From JBMOKU01 sp049324315 (GTDB lineage: Bacteria; Bacillota; Clostridia; Peptostreptococcales; Thermotaleaceae), in assembly GCA_049324315.1 (NCBI GenBank), contig JBMOKU010000073.1, positions 1 through 64,000 of the forward strand: a stretch of 64,000 nucleotides of DNA, in the 5' to 3' direction. Positions 22,880-31,886 of this stretch are shown one piece after another (position 1 is the first letter of the stretch; each line of letters starts with the position of its first letter). Made by a program: the position numbers and the translations under genes. Below the pieces are notes generated by a model. That model did no database searches. It had not been told where the DNA came from and saw only the letters and a program-made list of their open reading frames with translations.

Positions 22880-25597
22880 TTACACACACTTATGATGATT
22901 TTTAACGATGGTTTCTGTAATATAGCAAATTTCATCTACACCGATTTGTATATCAAACTGCCCTTCTATTTCTTTCATGTTTTGCTGAATCACATCAAAT
23001 TCTCGGCTGTATTTTGCGAAAATCTGCTGTTTATTCTTATACTGGGCCAGAGGTTCTCCCCGTTTCGTTTTTTCAATCATAAAACAGATATGAAGCAACA
23101 TCCCCACCAACACATCCTTCGTCAGTTCGATACCAAGTTCTTTCTGAATTTGCTCAATAATTGTCTTAACGGTTAAAATAACCTTATGAGAATCCACTGT
23201 TTTCAGATGGTATTTCAATGATGTAGCAATTTTATAGTATACCGTTTCCGTATCGATAATCTGCTGCAGTTTTTCAATACCGCTGCCCACCAAAACATCC
23301 TTAGCCGTAATAAAGGGAATATCCGGCGTATTAATATCAATGGTACCTACAACAGCCAGAATTTTCTTTTCTTCCGAAATCCACTGAAGCTGCTCCATAA
23401 AAGCCCTTCGATTGATTAAATCCAATGCTATAATTTCCAAATCTTCATCTAGATCCAACTTCTTATATAGTATTTCCTTTAGCCCTTCTGCTGCCCCCTC
23501 CCCAGTAAAGCATGCAGTGACAATAATATTTTTCTTTACCTTCTCCTCTACTTGGGCCTTCTTTCTCAAGTAGAGATTAATATCGATACAGGCTTCATAG
23601 ATTTCTTGGATACTTCGGTTCATAACGGCTTTTCGGCATGCTTCCAAGACCATCAATGTGCTGACCATTTCCACCGTCATGACCTTAATACCCGTATCTT
23701 CATACACCATATCGCCAAAATTGGCCAGAGAACCCATATCTACCATCATAAGGACGCCTTTTCCCTTGTCCATGGATGATACTTTTTCCTTAACCTGATG
23801 ATAAAATTGCTCTGCAGGCATATCCAAAGGCATATCCATTGCCTCAACATGATCGGTCCCCACCAATCGGTTGGCTACCTCCGCCATGCTGGACGCAGTC
23901 GATGCACCGTGCATGATGACTAGAACCCCCGTTCTACCGATTTCATCAAGATAATCATTTTCCAGATGATCCGTGCTAAAAAACAACGTAATATAACCGA
24001 TTTCATCCAAAGGAAGCTCTACACTCAATTTTGATTCGATGATCTTAGCTGCTTCCATGGCAGTTAAAAACTCATCCGGGTAATGCAGCCGGATCATATT
24101 CAATCTGGGGTTATAGATCTTATTTCCGTTTTTCAGGCGCTGTATCGTAGCATTTAAGTGGAGAGCCAATCCGTAGCATATCTTTTCCTCAAAATCCTTG
24201 TTCAATCGATCTGCAGCAAATGCCAATATGGTTTCTGTCAAATCCAATACTTCTCCATCAACCACCTTTCGTATTTCATCCTTCTTGGTTTTCCGGAATA
24301 TGCTCCCCATGAATTTTTTAAAGTGGCTTTCAATATCAATATTCACGATTTCATTGATTTCATGCTCCTGCAGTCCCCGCTCCCGCAAGGATGCAATCTG
24401 CTGTTCAATGGCGTCATAAAAGTTACTAGAAAATTCGCCGCTGTCCTGCTGCTGAAAAATATCTTTCTTCTCATCATAACAGTAGCGAAGGATTTCACCT
24501 TTCACATGAATGAGCCCTTCCAGCTCATTTCTTTTCTCCTTAATCCTCATCATGCCCATTTTTACGTTCTGGGGCAGATCCGATGCCGTCACCAAAATAT
24601 AGTCCTTCTTCTGAGACTTATAATTAAGAAATGCCTTTGCACAGGTCAGTTGAATATCGCTTTTCAGCTGACCTATATTGTTCGGACAATCATAAAGCAC
24701 AAGGGACAAGATACAATTCCTGTTAACATAAATGCTTCTTCCAATCCGTTTTGACTCTTGTCGTAGGAATTCTTCCACTAAATAAAGACGTTCCCCCATA
24801 CTCCTGTCTTTTAGAGAAGGCAGCGTAATGACCATAGGTATCCTTCTGGTAAAAGTCTTTAAAAGATACGACTGAGGGTTTTCCGTTGTAGCAGCAATAA
24901 TGAAAGTATTGGCATGAACCACTTCATCTGTATCTCCCAATCTTCGAAAAAATCCTTTATCGATATAGGTAAAGAGCATTTCCTGTCCAGCACTGGAAAG
25001 GCGATGTATTTCATCTAAAAAAAGAATCCCACCGTCAGCTTTTTTAAGAATCCCGTCTCGATCTCTATCCGCACCGGTGTACGCTCCTTTTTTAACGCCA
25101 AACAGCTGTCCCAAAAGCAATTGGGGATTATCTGCATAATCGGCGCAGTTGAAGATAATAAAGGGTGCCTCCGTTTCCAGCACCTTTGATTCCATAGAAA
25201 ATCTATACATTAGTTCGGCAAACATGCTTTTTCCTACACCGGTCTCTCCCAATAAAAGAGTATGCAGACCATTGGGCGGATATAACACAGCAGCTTTTGA
25301 CTGTTGTATTTGTACATGCAAACTTTCTTTTGCACCAATCAATCGTTCAAAAATATTTTCCGTAGTCCCCTTATGTGCCGGAATCGGTTTTTCAACAGAA
25401 ATAGGACGGAACAATACAGGTCTGCCCTGTATTTTTTCCACCTTCTGCTCTTCGTGAAGCTGATTCAAATATCTGCTTACATTGGAGCGGTGTATGCCAA
25501 TATGATCGCTTAACGCATCTGCCGATACCCCTTCACAGCCCCGTTCGTCATTGTACAGTTCTACCAATCCGTGATATATTACTTCCGATTTTTTCAT
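22880..25597 (-). CDS. LevR/CelR-type sigma-54 activator with PRD domains
   Basis: A 905-residue PTS-regulated activator. The order is: N-terminal helix-turn-helix (about 20-50, SADALSDHIGIHRSNVSRYL); AAA+ domain (about 85-320) with LLLGETGVGKS and the sigma-54 loop as GAYTGA rather than GAFTGA; first PRD (about 440-550); EIIA-Man-like domain (about 565-690, GVLVIMHGASTASSM with a likely phospho-His); EIIB-like segment; second PRD at the C-terminus. Such proteins are switched by HPr- and EII-dependent phosphorylation and drive the adjacent PTS operon, here through the promoter at 22717-22731. The gene is complete. Confidence 0.92.
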   Translation of the reverse strand: MKKSEVIYHGLVELYNDERGCEGVSADALSDHIGIHRSNVSRYLNQLHEEQKVEKIQGRPVLFRPISVEKPIPAHKGTTENIFERLIGAKESLHVQIQQSKAAVLYPPNGLHTLLLGETGVGKSMFAELMYRFSMESKVLETEAPFIIFNCADYADNPQLLLGQLFGVKKGAYTGADRDRDGILKKADGGILFLDEIHRLSSAGQEMLFTYIDKGFFRRLGDTDEVVHANTFIIAATTENPQSYLLKTFTRRIPMVITLPSLKDRSMGERLYLVEEFLRQESKRIGRSIYVNRNCILSLVLYDCPNNIGQLKSDIQLTCAKAFLNYKSQKKDYILVTASDLPQNVKMGMMRIKEKRNELEGLIHVKGEILRYCYDEKKDIFQQQDSGEFSSNFYDAIEQQIASLRERGLQEHEINEIVNIDIESHFKKFMGSIFRKTKKDEIRKVVDGEVLDLTETILAFAADRLNKDFEEKICYGLALHLNATIQRLKNGNKIYNPRLNMIRLHYPDEFLTAMEAAKIIESKLSVELPLDEIGYITLFFSTDHLENDYLDEIGRTGVLVIMHGASTASSMAEVANRLVGTDHVEAMDMPLDMPAEQFYHQVKEKVSSMDKGKGVLMMVDMGSLANFGDMVYEDTGIKVMTVEMVSTLMVLEACRKAVMNRSIQEIYEACIDINLYLRKKAQVEEKVKKNIIVTACFTGEGAAEGLKEILYKKLDLDEDLEIIALDLINRRAFMEQLQWISEEKKILAVVGTIDINTPDIPFITAKDVLVGSGIEKLQQIIDTETVYYKIATSLKYHLKTVDSHKVILTVKTIIEQIQKELGIELTKDVLVGMLLHICFMIEKTKRGEPLAQYKNKQQIFAKYSREFDVIQQNMKEIEGQFDIQIGVDEICYITETIVKNHHKCV

Positions 25598-25746
25598 ACA
25601 TATCCATCCCCCGATGCGTCATCCTTGCTGCAATTTTCTCAAAATATGATTGGCTTGTCAATGCCCTCCTATATATCTGCGTGTTTATTCTGTCCTCAAT
25701 ACGTTCTATAATATAGATATGAAGCATTCAAGGAGGAGTGATCAAC

Positions 25747-26253
25747 ATGAACAAAGATCAGGAACAAAGAATCTATACCCTGCTGGACGAATTAGGAATA
25801 TCCTATGACTGCTACCAACACCCAGCGGTTTATACCATTGAGGCTGTCCATCAATTGGATATGGATATGGGAGGCTGTCACTGTAAGAATCTTTTTATCA
25901 GAAACCGAAAAGGGGACAAGCACTATCTCCTCATTGTTGAAGAATCAAAAAGACTGGACTTAAAGAAACTGTCCCAGCAAATCAATAGTATTGGTCTTAG
26001 CTTTGCATCCGAAGAGAGGCTGCTCAAATATCTAGGTCTTACACCAGGAGCTGTCAGTCCCTTTGGATTGATTCATGATGAAAATAAGGAAGTAGAAGTT
26101 TTAATCGATCAAGACATAGCTAACATTGACCTGGTATGCTTTCATCCCAATGTAAATACCGCTACGATTACACTGTCCTATGAAGCCTTTGAAAAATTCC
26201 TGCAATGGTCAGGAAATACCTATTCCTATATACAAGTCCCTTCTGTCGAATAG
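25747..26253 (+). CDS. YbaK/ProX-type aminoacyl-tRNA deacylase
   Basis: A 168-residue editing-domain protein of the prolyl-tRNA synthetase INS/YbaK superfamily. Features are YDCYQHPAVYTIEAV, GGCHCKNLFIRNRKGDKHYLL with the conserved Lys-Asn, and LGLTPGAVSPFGL. It is most like the ProX/PrdX branch that hydrolyses Ala-tRNAPro. GGAGGAG precedes the ATG at 25747; the GTG at 25738 overlaps the ribosome site. Divergent from the LevR-type gene. Confidence 0.88.
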   Translation: MNKDQEQRIYTLLDELGISYDCYQHPAVYTIEAVHQLDMDMGGCHCKNLFIRNRKGDKHYLLIVEESKRLDLKKLSQQINSIGLSFASEERLLKYLGLTPGAVSPFGLIHDENKEVEVLIDQDIANIDLVCFHPNVNTATITLSYEAFEKFLQWSGNTYSYIQVPSVE

Positions 26254-26254
26254 C

Positions 26255-26289
26255 GAAAGGAGCCGTTTTCTCATTCCACGGCTCCTTTC
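26255..26289. terminator. bidirectional terminator
   Basis: GAAAGGAGCCG (26255-26265) and CGGCTCCTTTC (26279-26289) between convergent genes. The T-runs beside it are weak. Confidence 0.65.
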
Positions 26290-26304
26290 ACATGGTCTCC
26301 TTTG

Positions 26305-26838
26305 TTATATTTTTGCAATTCGATTCAGCTCATGAACCAACCGCTTTAGCTGTTTAATTCGCTTATTCTGTTCTTGGATGATACGCTGCAGCTGTGCTTC
26401 TATACGCTGCATATCACGGGTTTCCCTTGCTGTCCTAAGATCAATGGATATATCCTTGATGTTTCCTAAGAACTCCTTCAACTGCCCATCATGGGCCTTC
26501 AAGCTAACCAAGGCTTCCTTGAGACTTTCCAATTGCTGCTGATTTAGTGTGTCTTTTTGACCCATCAACCGTCTGATGTTTCGCTTTGCATTGTCATAGG
26601 CTTCTTTGGCTGCGATTTTTAGTCGCCGAATTTCAGCATTGTTTTTTCTGATTTGCTCCTTTAAAGGTCTAATATCCGCCGCAGCTTGTTTGTTTTCTCT
26701 TGTTGATTGTATTTCTTGACTGTTTTGTAATAATCTATTTTTGCGGGCTGGATCCGATGATTCATCGGCAAACACCATCGTAATGCCCGAAAGTATGCAC
26801 AATATGGTTATCATAGAAATTAGCTTTTTCATATCCAT
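26305..26838 (-). CDS. exported coiled-coil protein
   Basis: A 177-residue protein with a signal peptide (about 1-24, ending TMVFA) and a long Lys/Gln/Arg-rich helical remainder (about 35-175) that reads as coiled coil, with repeated LK/IRxL heptads. No enzyme motif. It lies 8 bp behind the lipoprotein gene and is probably co-transcribed with it. Unknown function; an envelope or spore-coat-like structural role is possible. Confidence 0.6.
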   Translation of the reverse strand: MDMKKLISMITILCILSGITMVFADESSDPARKNRLLQNSQEIQSTRENKQAAADIRPLKEQIRKNNAEIRRLKIAAKEAYDNAKRNIRRLMGQKDTLNQQQLESLKEALVSLKAHDGQLKEFLGNIKDISIDLRTARETRDMQRIEAQLQRIIQEQNKRIKQLKRLVHELNRIAKI

Positions 26839-26846
26839 CCCTCCTT

Positions 26847-27326
26847 CTAATTATTGATTTCAATATCTTCCGCTTCTACGTCTTCCAATTCGTCGATATT
26901 CTTCACGATATCATCTAACAGCTTGTCAATTTCATTTAGGATTTCTTCTTTTTCTTTATTAGATACCACCGTATCCGATTTGATGATAAGTGTCGTATCA
27001 TTCTCTTCCGAATTTTCAGTTTCGGATTTCTCTTGAACGGTGTTCTCTTTCTGTTCCTTTTCCTGTACAGGGTTTTGTTCAACGTGAGAGGTAGTCTGTG
27101 TAGGTTGGTCATTTGGTGTCTGAGACTGTTCCTGTACCTCCATCTCATCTTGAATAAATTCCTCCAACACTTCCGTCGTTTCACCAGGCACGGTATTTGT
27201 CTCTGTATTTTTTTCAAGTATTTGTTTTTCTTGCTTGGTATCGGAAGACACACTGTCCTTGCCACAGCCCGTCAAATTTACAAGCACAAGGGGTATCATT
27301 AGTGTCATAACAATAATCCTCTTCAT
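26847..27326 (-). CDS. acidic lipoprotein of unknown function
   Basis: A 159-residue protein with a lipoprotein signal (MKRIIVMTLMIPLVLVNLTGC). The mature part is low complexity, rich in Glu, Gln, Thr and Asn (about 25-115), and ends in an acidic helix (EILNEIDKLLDDIVKNIDELEDVEAEDIEINN). AAGGAG precedes the ATG at 27326. No recognisable domain. Co-directional with an upstream histidine kinase and a downstream coiled-coil exported protein. Confidence 0.65.
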   Translation of the reverse strand: MKRIIVMTLMIPLVLVNLTGCGKDSVSSDTKQEKQILEKNTETNTVPGETTEVLEEFIQDEMEVQEQSQTPNDQPTQTTSHVEQNPVQEKEQKENTVQEKSETENSEENDTTLIIKSDTVVSNKEKEEILNEIDKLLDDIVKNIDELEDVEAEDIEINN

Positions 27327-27364
27327 AGACAGCTCCTTTCGCAACATTATTACCGCTTCGCTAC

Positions 27365-27432
27365 GGGGACAGTTCCATCGTTTTTTCCGGGTGGCTGTAG
27401 GCAGCCACCCCTACGGTGCTTGAACCGTCCCC
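27365..27432. repeat. nested palindromic repeat (REP-like family)
   Basis: The core CCGGGTGGCTGTAGGCAGCC..CTAC (27387-27414) is the inverted form of the GTAGGGG-palindrome-CCCGG element. An outer inverted repeat, GGGGACAGTTC (27365-27375) against GAACCGTCCCC (27422-27432), encloses it. Confidence 0.6.
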
Positions 27433-27518
27433 ATGACTCCGCTAAATTGTTGTTCATTAGATATTATCAAAAAAGCGTAAAAGTTCATCGGAATAAATGT
27501 AAAAAAACTGTGAGAAAA

Positions 27519-28925
27519 TCAGCTGGGCATTTCAATAATGATTTCTGTCCCTCTATTCACTTCACTGATAGCATAAATCTTTCCTCCATGGAGCTCAACC
27601 AAGTTTTTCACAATGCTTAAACCTAAGCCCGTACCGCCATAGTCTGCATGCCTGGATTTTTCAATGCGATAAAACTTTTCAAATATCTTTTCCAACTGTT
27701 CCCTCTCAATACCAATGCCATTATCCTTAATTCGAATTTCTACACCCCCATCTATCTGTCGGGCATAAATGTCGATTGAAACCCGCTCACGGGAATACTT
27801 GATGGCATTGTGGACAACATTGATAAAAATCTGCTTGAGTCTGTCCCGATCTCCATAAACAGTGATATCCGAAAGACAATGAACACCAAAGGAAACTTCT
27901 TTTCCATGATACTCTCCACTGATGCTGTAAATAATATCTTCCATCATATCCCTGATCTTAACGTGCTCTTTGATTAACTTGAGACTTCCGGATTCTATTT
28001 TGGACAGCTGCAGCAAATCATTTGTCAGCTTCATCAGTCGGTCCGTTTCATCATAAATCACTTTGAAATACTTCTCATACTCATTAGGTTCAATGACCCC
28101 GTCCAATAACCCTTCAGCAAATCCCTTGATGGATGTTAAAGGTGTCTTAAGGTCGTGGGATACATTGGCAATAAATTCACGCCGCATTCTCTCCGTGGCA
28201 GTCAGCTTGTTTTTCATGTAGTTAAAGGTCTCCGCCAGCTGTCCCACTTCGTCTTCAGATGGAATATGTATATCCTCCGTGTCTTCACCGGAAGCAATTT
28301 TCTTAGCAGCAACATCCATGACCTTAATAGGTCTTGAAATTCTTGAGGAGTTTGCATAAATAGCAGCAGCACTTATGATAACAGCAGCTGCTGCACCCAT
28401 CCATATGCGCAAATTGATCTTTGCAATATTGGCAGAAATCTGACTGACCGGTGAGAAGATCAAAATAACGCCCTCTGTTTTTGATTGGATTTGTAACGGC
28501 ATCCCCAAAAATACCATGACGGTATCGAAAGCCTGGGTATACTGGTTCTTTCGGAATACCACCCGCCCTTGGAGAATTTCTTTCATATCTTGGATCAAAT
28601 ATCCCTCCATCAATTCATCGGATAAGCCTAGCTTCTCAGGGTCGGCCAAGGATTTTTCATCGATTTTTAATACATAAATCCTAGAATCGGTAACATACCC
28701 CATGGCATTGATGGAAGCCTCCAGTTCAGACTTCGTTGTTTTCTTTTGATAGAAGTCTTTAATAAGGTCCTCTACTTTGGTTCCCGCTGTTCTCAGTGTT
28801 TGTTCCTTTTCCCCGAAGACATAGGCACTGTAAAAAGAGGACATCATGTAGGATATGCCTGCAATAATTGTAATAATAATGATGAGGTAGGTAACTAAGA
28901 GTTTCCTAAAAATACTGTTAAACAT
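27519..28925 (-). CDS. sensor histidine kinase without adjacent regulator
   Basis: A 468-residue kinase: transmembrane segment about 8-30, extracytoplasmic sensor region of about 130 residues, second transmembrane segment about 165-190 (WMGAAAAVIISAAAIYA), HAMP, HisKA box FIANVSHDLKTPLTS, and HATPase with NAIKYS, DNGIGI and GTGLGLSIV. GGAGG precedes the ATG at 28925. No response regulator gene adjoins it; the nearest, at 30050, has its own kinase. The downstream neighbours are a lipoprotein and a coiled-coil exported protein, so envelope stress sensing is a possible role. Confidence 0.88.
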   Translation of the reverse strand: MFNSIFRKLLVTYLIIIITIIAGISYMMSSFYSAYVFGEKEQTLRTAGTKVEDLIKDFYQKKTTKSELEASINAMGYVTDSRIYVLKIDEKSLADPEKLGLSDELMEGYLIQDMKEILQGRVVFRKNQYTQAFDTVMVFLGMPLQIQSKTEGVILIFSPVSQISANIAKINLRIWMGAAAAVIISAAAIYANSSRISRPIKVMDVAAKKIASGEDTEDIHIPSEDEVGQLAETFNYMKNKLTATERMRREFIANVSHDLKTPLTSIKGFAEGLLDGVIEPNEYEKYFKVIYDETDRLMKLTNDLLQLSKIESGSLKLIKEHVKIRDMMEDIIYSISGEYHGKEVSFGVHCLSDITVYGDRDRLKQIFINVVHNAIKYSRERVSIDIYARQIDGGVEIRIKDNGIGIEREQLEKIFEKFYRIEKSRHADYGGTGLGLSIVKNLVELHGGKIYAISEVNRGTEIIIEMPS

Positions 28926-29025
28926 TTCTTTTCCTCCAGATCCAGAAAAGCAATATAGGTATACACACATATTCGCCGTAGATAATTTTAAACCTTTTGC
29001 TAATATACTGAAAGTTCTTTCATCA

Positions 29026-29919
29026 TCATGCTTCTTCTTTCATAACCGTACTATAAAAAGCTGTCCCCAGAATAATCAATCCGCCAAATACCATCTTAAC
29101 CTTTGGCATCTCTCCTAAAAGCAGAAATGCAAATATAATCCCATATACAGGCTCAAGGCTGGCAATAATACTTGCCGTTCGAGCTTTTATTTTTGTTAGG
29201 CTGTTGATAAATAAGGTATGGGATACTCCGGTAAAGACAATTCCCAATAATCCCAGCAAAAGTATGTCTTGTAAAGATATCACCGGCTTAAGCAGCCATA
29301 AGAAAGGCAGTAGAACGATCAAGGCGACACCGTCTTGATACAAGGCAATGAGAATACTGGAATACTTTTTTACGTATTTTCTATTTAAGATAGATAGGAT
29401 CGCAAAGGTAAAACCTGATGCAATTCCCCATAGGGCCCCTTGGGTCATGTTATTACTTACGTCAAGTTCAGGTACAACAAATAAAACCCCGAAGAATGTA
29501 ATCCCAGCCAGCAGGATATCCTTAACCTTCAATTTTTCTTTAAAAACCACAGGTTCTAAGAAAGCAACAAATACCGGGAATGTGGAAAAGGTAAGGAGCC
29601 CAACGGCCACCGTAGATACCTGGATGGATTGATAGAAGGTCCACCAATGAACAACAAGCATAACCCCTTGTATCAGTAAATAAAAATAATCTCTGCTTTC
29701 CTGCAATTTGATATCCTGCTTACGTAGAATACTGATGCTGATCAAAAATAAAGAGGCAAAAAATACCCGGCCTAGGACAATAATAATCGCCGGCAGCATA
29801 ACAAGCTTTCCAAATAATCCGGCCAATCCAAAAAGGAAAACGGCCATATGAATTTCCACGAGACTTCTCTTTTGTAAATTTGCAGGTTTGTCACCCAAAA
29901 GAATACCCCCAATCCCCAT
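29026..29919 (-). CDS. EamA/DMT-family permease
   Basis: A 297-residue membrane protein with about ten helices in two EamA repeats (about 25-150 and 160-290). Motifs are LEPVVFKEKLKVKDILLAG in the first and SLEPVYGIIFAFLLLGE in the second. Members export amino acids or metabolites; the substrate is unknown. AAGGTAG lies upstream of the ATG. It precedes the orphan kinase in the same direction with a 100-bp gap. Confidence 0.87.
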   Translation of the reverse strand: MGIGGILLGDKPANLQKRSLVEIHMAVFLFGLAGLFGKLVMLPAIIIVLGRVFFASLFLISISILRKQDIKLQESRDYFYLLIQGVMLVVHWWTFYQSIQVSTVAVGLLTFSTFPVFVAFLEPVVFKEKLKVKDILLAGITFFGVLFVVPELDVSNNMTQGALWGIASGFTFAILSILNRKYVKKYSSILIALYQDGVALIVLLPFLWLLKPVISLQDILLLGLLGIVFTGVSHTLFINSLTKIKARTASIIASLEPVYGIIFAFLLLGEMPKVKMVFGGLIILGTAFYSTVMKEEA

Positions 29920-30049
29920 GTATCTACCTTCATTATATCCCCAGTCAGTATTTACAACAACTGTTTGATCTAGAATTCCCTTGAAAAAAGCCCATGAATC
30001 CAGTACACTTATGTCATGGTAAATACAGGAAATCTAAGAAGGTGAAAAT

Positions 30050-30760
30050 ATGTCCGATGTTCGTTTTTTGATAGCAGATGATGAAAAGGAAATTCAGCTC
30101 CTTTTAAAAAAGTATCTTGAACGGGAAGGTTTTGCCGTTGACTGTGCCAATGACGGAGAAGAAGCCTTACATTTCTTTAAAGAAAAGGATTATCAATTTA
30201 TTATTCTTGATATTATGATGCCAAAAGTAGATGGAATCGAAGTGTGTAGAATTCTTAGAAATCAAACAGCCGCGCCTATTTTTATGCTAACCGCAAAGGA
30301 TGATGAGATCGATAAGATCCTTGGACTGAGTATAGGTGCGGATGATTATATTACAAAGCCTTTTAGTATTAAAGAATTAATCGCACGCATCAAGGCACAT
30401 CTTAGGAAAATGGTACTTTTAAAAGATGCAGCAAACCATACGGAAGAAAGCACGATTCGATTTCACGATCTGCAGATTGATTTTCAAAAATATATCGTTC
30501 TGAAGAAAGGACATCCCCTTAGTTTGACTGCTAAGGAATTTGAATTATTAAAGCTTTTTGTCAGCCATCCCGGACAGGTGTTCACAAAGCCTCAAATATT
30601 TCATCAGGTATGGGGTGATGATTATTTCAGTGATGATAATACTGTTATGGTACATATACGCAGGTTGAGAAAAAAAATTGAAGCTGATCCTGATAACCCA
30701 ACCTATATACAAACCGTATGGGGTATCGGCTATAAATTTTCAGGAGATGAACAAGTATGA
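30050..30760 (+). CDS. OmpR-family response regulator
   Basis: A 236-residue regulator: receiver domain with acidic D11/D12, phospho-acceptor Asp in FIILDIMMPKVDG (near 54), Lys in DDYITKPF; winged helix at about 140-232 ending TVWGIGYKF. It overlaps the kinase start by 4 nt (ATGA) and most likely drives the BcrAB-like exporter downstream through the repeats at 31821-31849. Confidence 0.93.
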   Translation: MSDVRFLIADDEKEIQLLLKKYLEREGFAVDCANDGEEALHFFKEKDYQFIILDIMMPKVDGIEVCRILRNQTAAPIFMLTAKDDEIDKILGLSIGADDYITKPFSIKELIARIKAHLRKMVLLKDAANHTEESTIRFHDLQIDFQKYIVLKKGHPLSLTAKEFELLKLFVSHPGQVFTKPQIFHQVWGDDYFSDDNTVMVHIRRLRKKIEADPDNPTYIQTVWGIGYKFSGDEQV

Positions 30761-31779
30761 AGACTTCCTTGAATAAACGCCTGTTCTTCTCCCTCATCGG
30801 CTCGGGGATATCACTACTCCTTTTGCTCTTAGAATGGACACACAGGGTTTACTCCCCCGCTTATGGACAAGGGCTTCTTTTCATCATCTTCATTTTATTT
30901 GTTTTACATGCCCTGGCTGAAAGAAAAACAAGGCAGTCAGTCCAAGAGATTACGGAAGATATTGAAAAAATTCTGGAGGGTAACGTAAATACAAGGGTTT
31001 TTATTACAGGGAATCAAGACCTTTCATATTTAGCCAGTTTATTGAATAAACTGGCTGGAACTCTTCAAAAGGTTGAAATCGATTATAAAACCTCTGAAGA
31101 AAGCAGGAAAATACTTTTGTCCAATATCTCCCATGATTTACGAACGCCCCTTACCTCTATTATCGGATATATTGATGCATTGAGGGATGGAATTGCCGAC
31201 AGCAAGGAGGAACAGGACGAATATTTGGAGATACTCCACATCAAAGCAGCCCGCTTGAAGTATCAGGTAGATAATATATTCTATATGGCCAAGCTGGACG
31301 CTGATGATATTCCAATGAGCCCTGAAATCATCAATCTCAGCGAAGTTTTAAGAGAATGTATCATTGATTTTATGCCAGAAATACAAAATCAACGCATAGA
31401 ACTTACGATAGACATACAGGAAGATAATGCCCGGGTTTATGGAGACCGTCTGAGTTTGCTGCGGATCATCAACAATCTTTTAGGAAACTGCCTTGCCCAT
31501 GGTAAGGATGGCAAAGTGATAGGCATAGAACTGCTGTCTGCACCTAAAGCCTATCAAGTCAGTATTTGGGATAAAGGACCGGGCATACATCCGCAGCATA
31601 TTCCCTATATATTCAACAGACTGTATACCGCAGATCGAGCCAGGAGAAGCAGTAAATCAGGCAGCGGCCTGGGCCTCGCCATTGTGAAAAAGCTGTTGGA
31701 AAGACATAAGGGACAGATCTGGGTAGAAAGCGTCCCCTTTGAAAAGACAAGCTTTACTTTTACGATTCCAAAACTATGA
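30757..31779 (+). CDS. sensor histidine kinase of the exporter locus
   Basis: A 340-residue kinase with two close N-terminal membrane helices (about 8-25 and 35-52) and almost no extracytoplasmic loop, the intramembrane-sensing layout seen in kinases of antimicrobial-peptide exporters. A HAMP-like region, HisKA box NISHDLRTPLTSIIGY and HATPase (NCLAHGKDG, DKGPGI, GSGLGLAIV) follow. Translationally coupled to the regulator. Confidence 0.9.
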   Translation: MKTSLNKRLFFSLIGSGISLLLLLLEWTHRVYSPAYGQGLLFIIFILFVLHALAERKTRQSVQEITEDIEKILEGNVNTRVFITGNQDLSYLASLLNKLAGTLQKVEIDYKTSEESRKILLSNISHDLRTPLTSIIGYIDALRDGIADSKEEQDEYLEILHIKAARLKYQVDNIFYMAKLDADDIPMSPEIINLSEVLRECIIDFMPEIQNQRIELTIDIQEDNARVYGDRLSLLRIINNLLGNCLAHGKDGKVIGIELLSAPKAYQVSIWDKGPGIHPQHIPYIFNRLYTADRARRSSKSGSGLGLAIVKKLLERHKGQIWVESVPFEKTSFTFTIPKL

Positions 31780-31820
31780 ATAGATGATTTAATATGTTGT
31801 GCGAGTTAATTTAAGAAATT

Positions 31821-31849
31821 TGTAAGATTTGGTTAAGGTGGATGTAAAG
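31821..31849 (+). promoter_or_regulatory. three direct half-sites, probable response regulator box
   Basis: TGTAAG (31821-31826), GTTAAG (31832-31837) and TGTAAA (31843-31848) recur every 11 bp, one helical turn, just ahead of the exporter genes. This is the usual form of OmpR-family operators. The likely promoter lies right behind it, with transcription starting about 20-30 bp before the ATPase gene. Confidence 0.5.
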
Positions 31850-31886
31850 ACTATCCTGTATCATGATCTTATGAAAAGGAGGTAAG

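Noticed and set aside
27033..27302. Plus-strand 89-residue hydrophobic reading frame
   Set aside because: It is the complement of the low-complexity lipoprotein gene and has no ribosome site.
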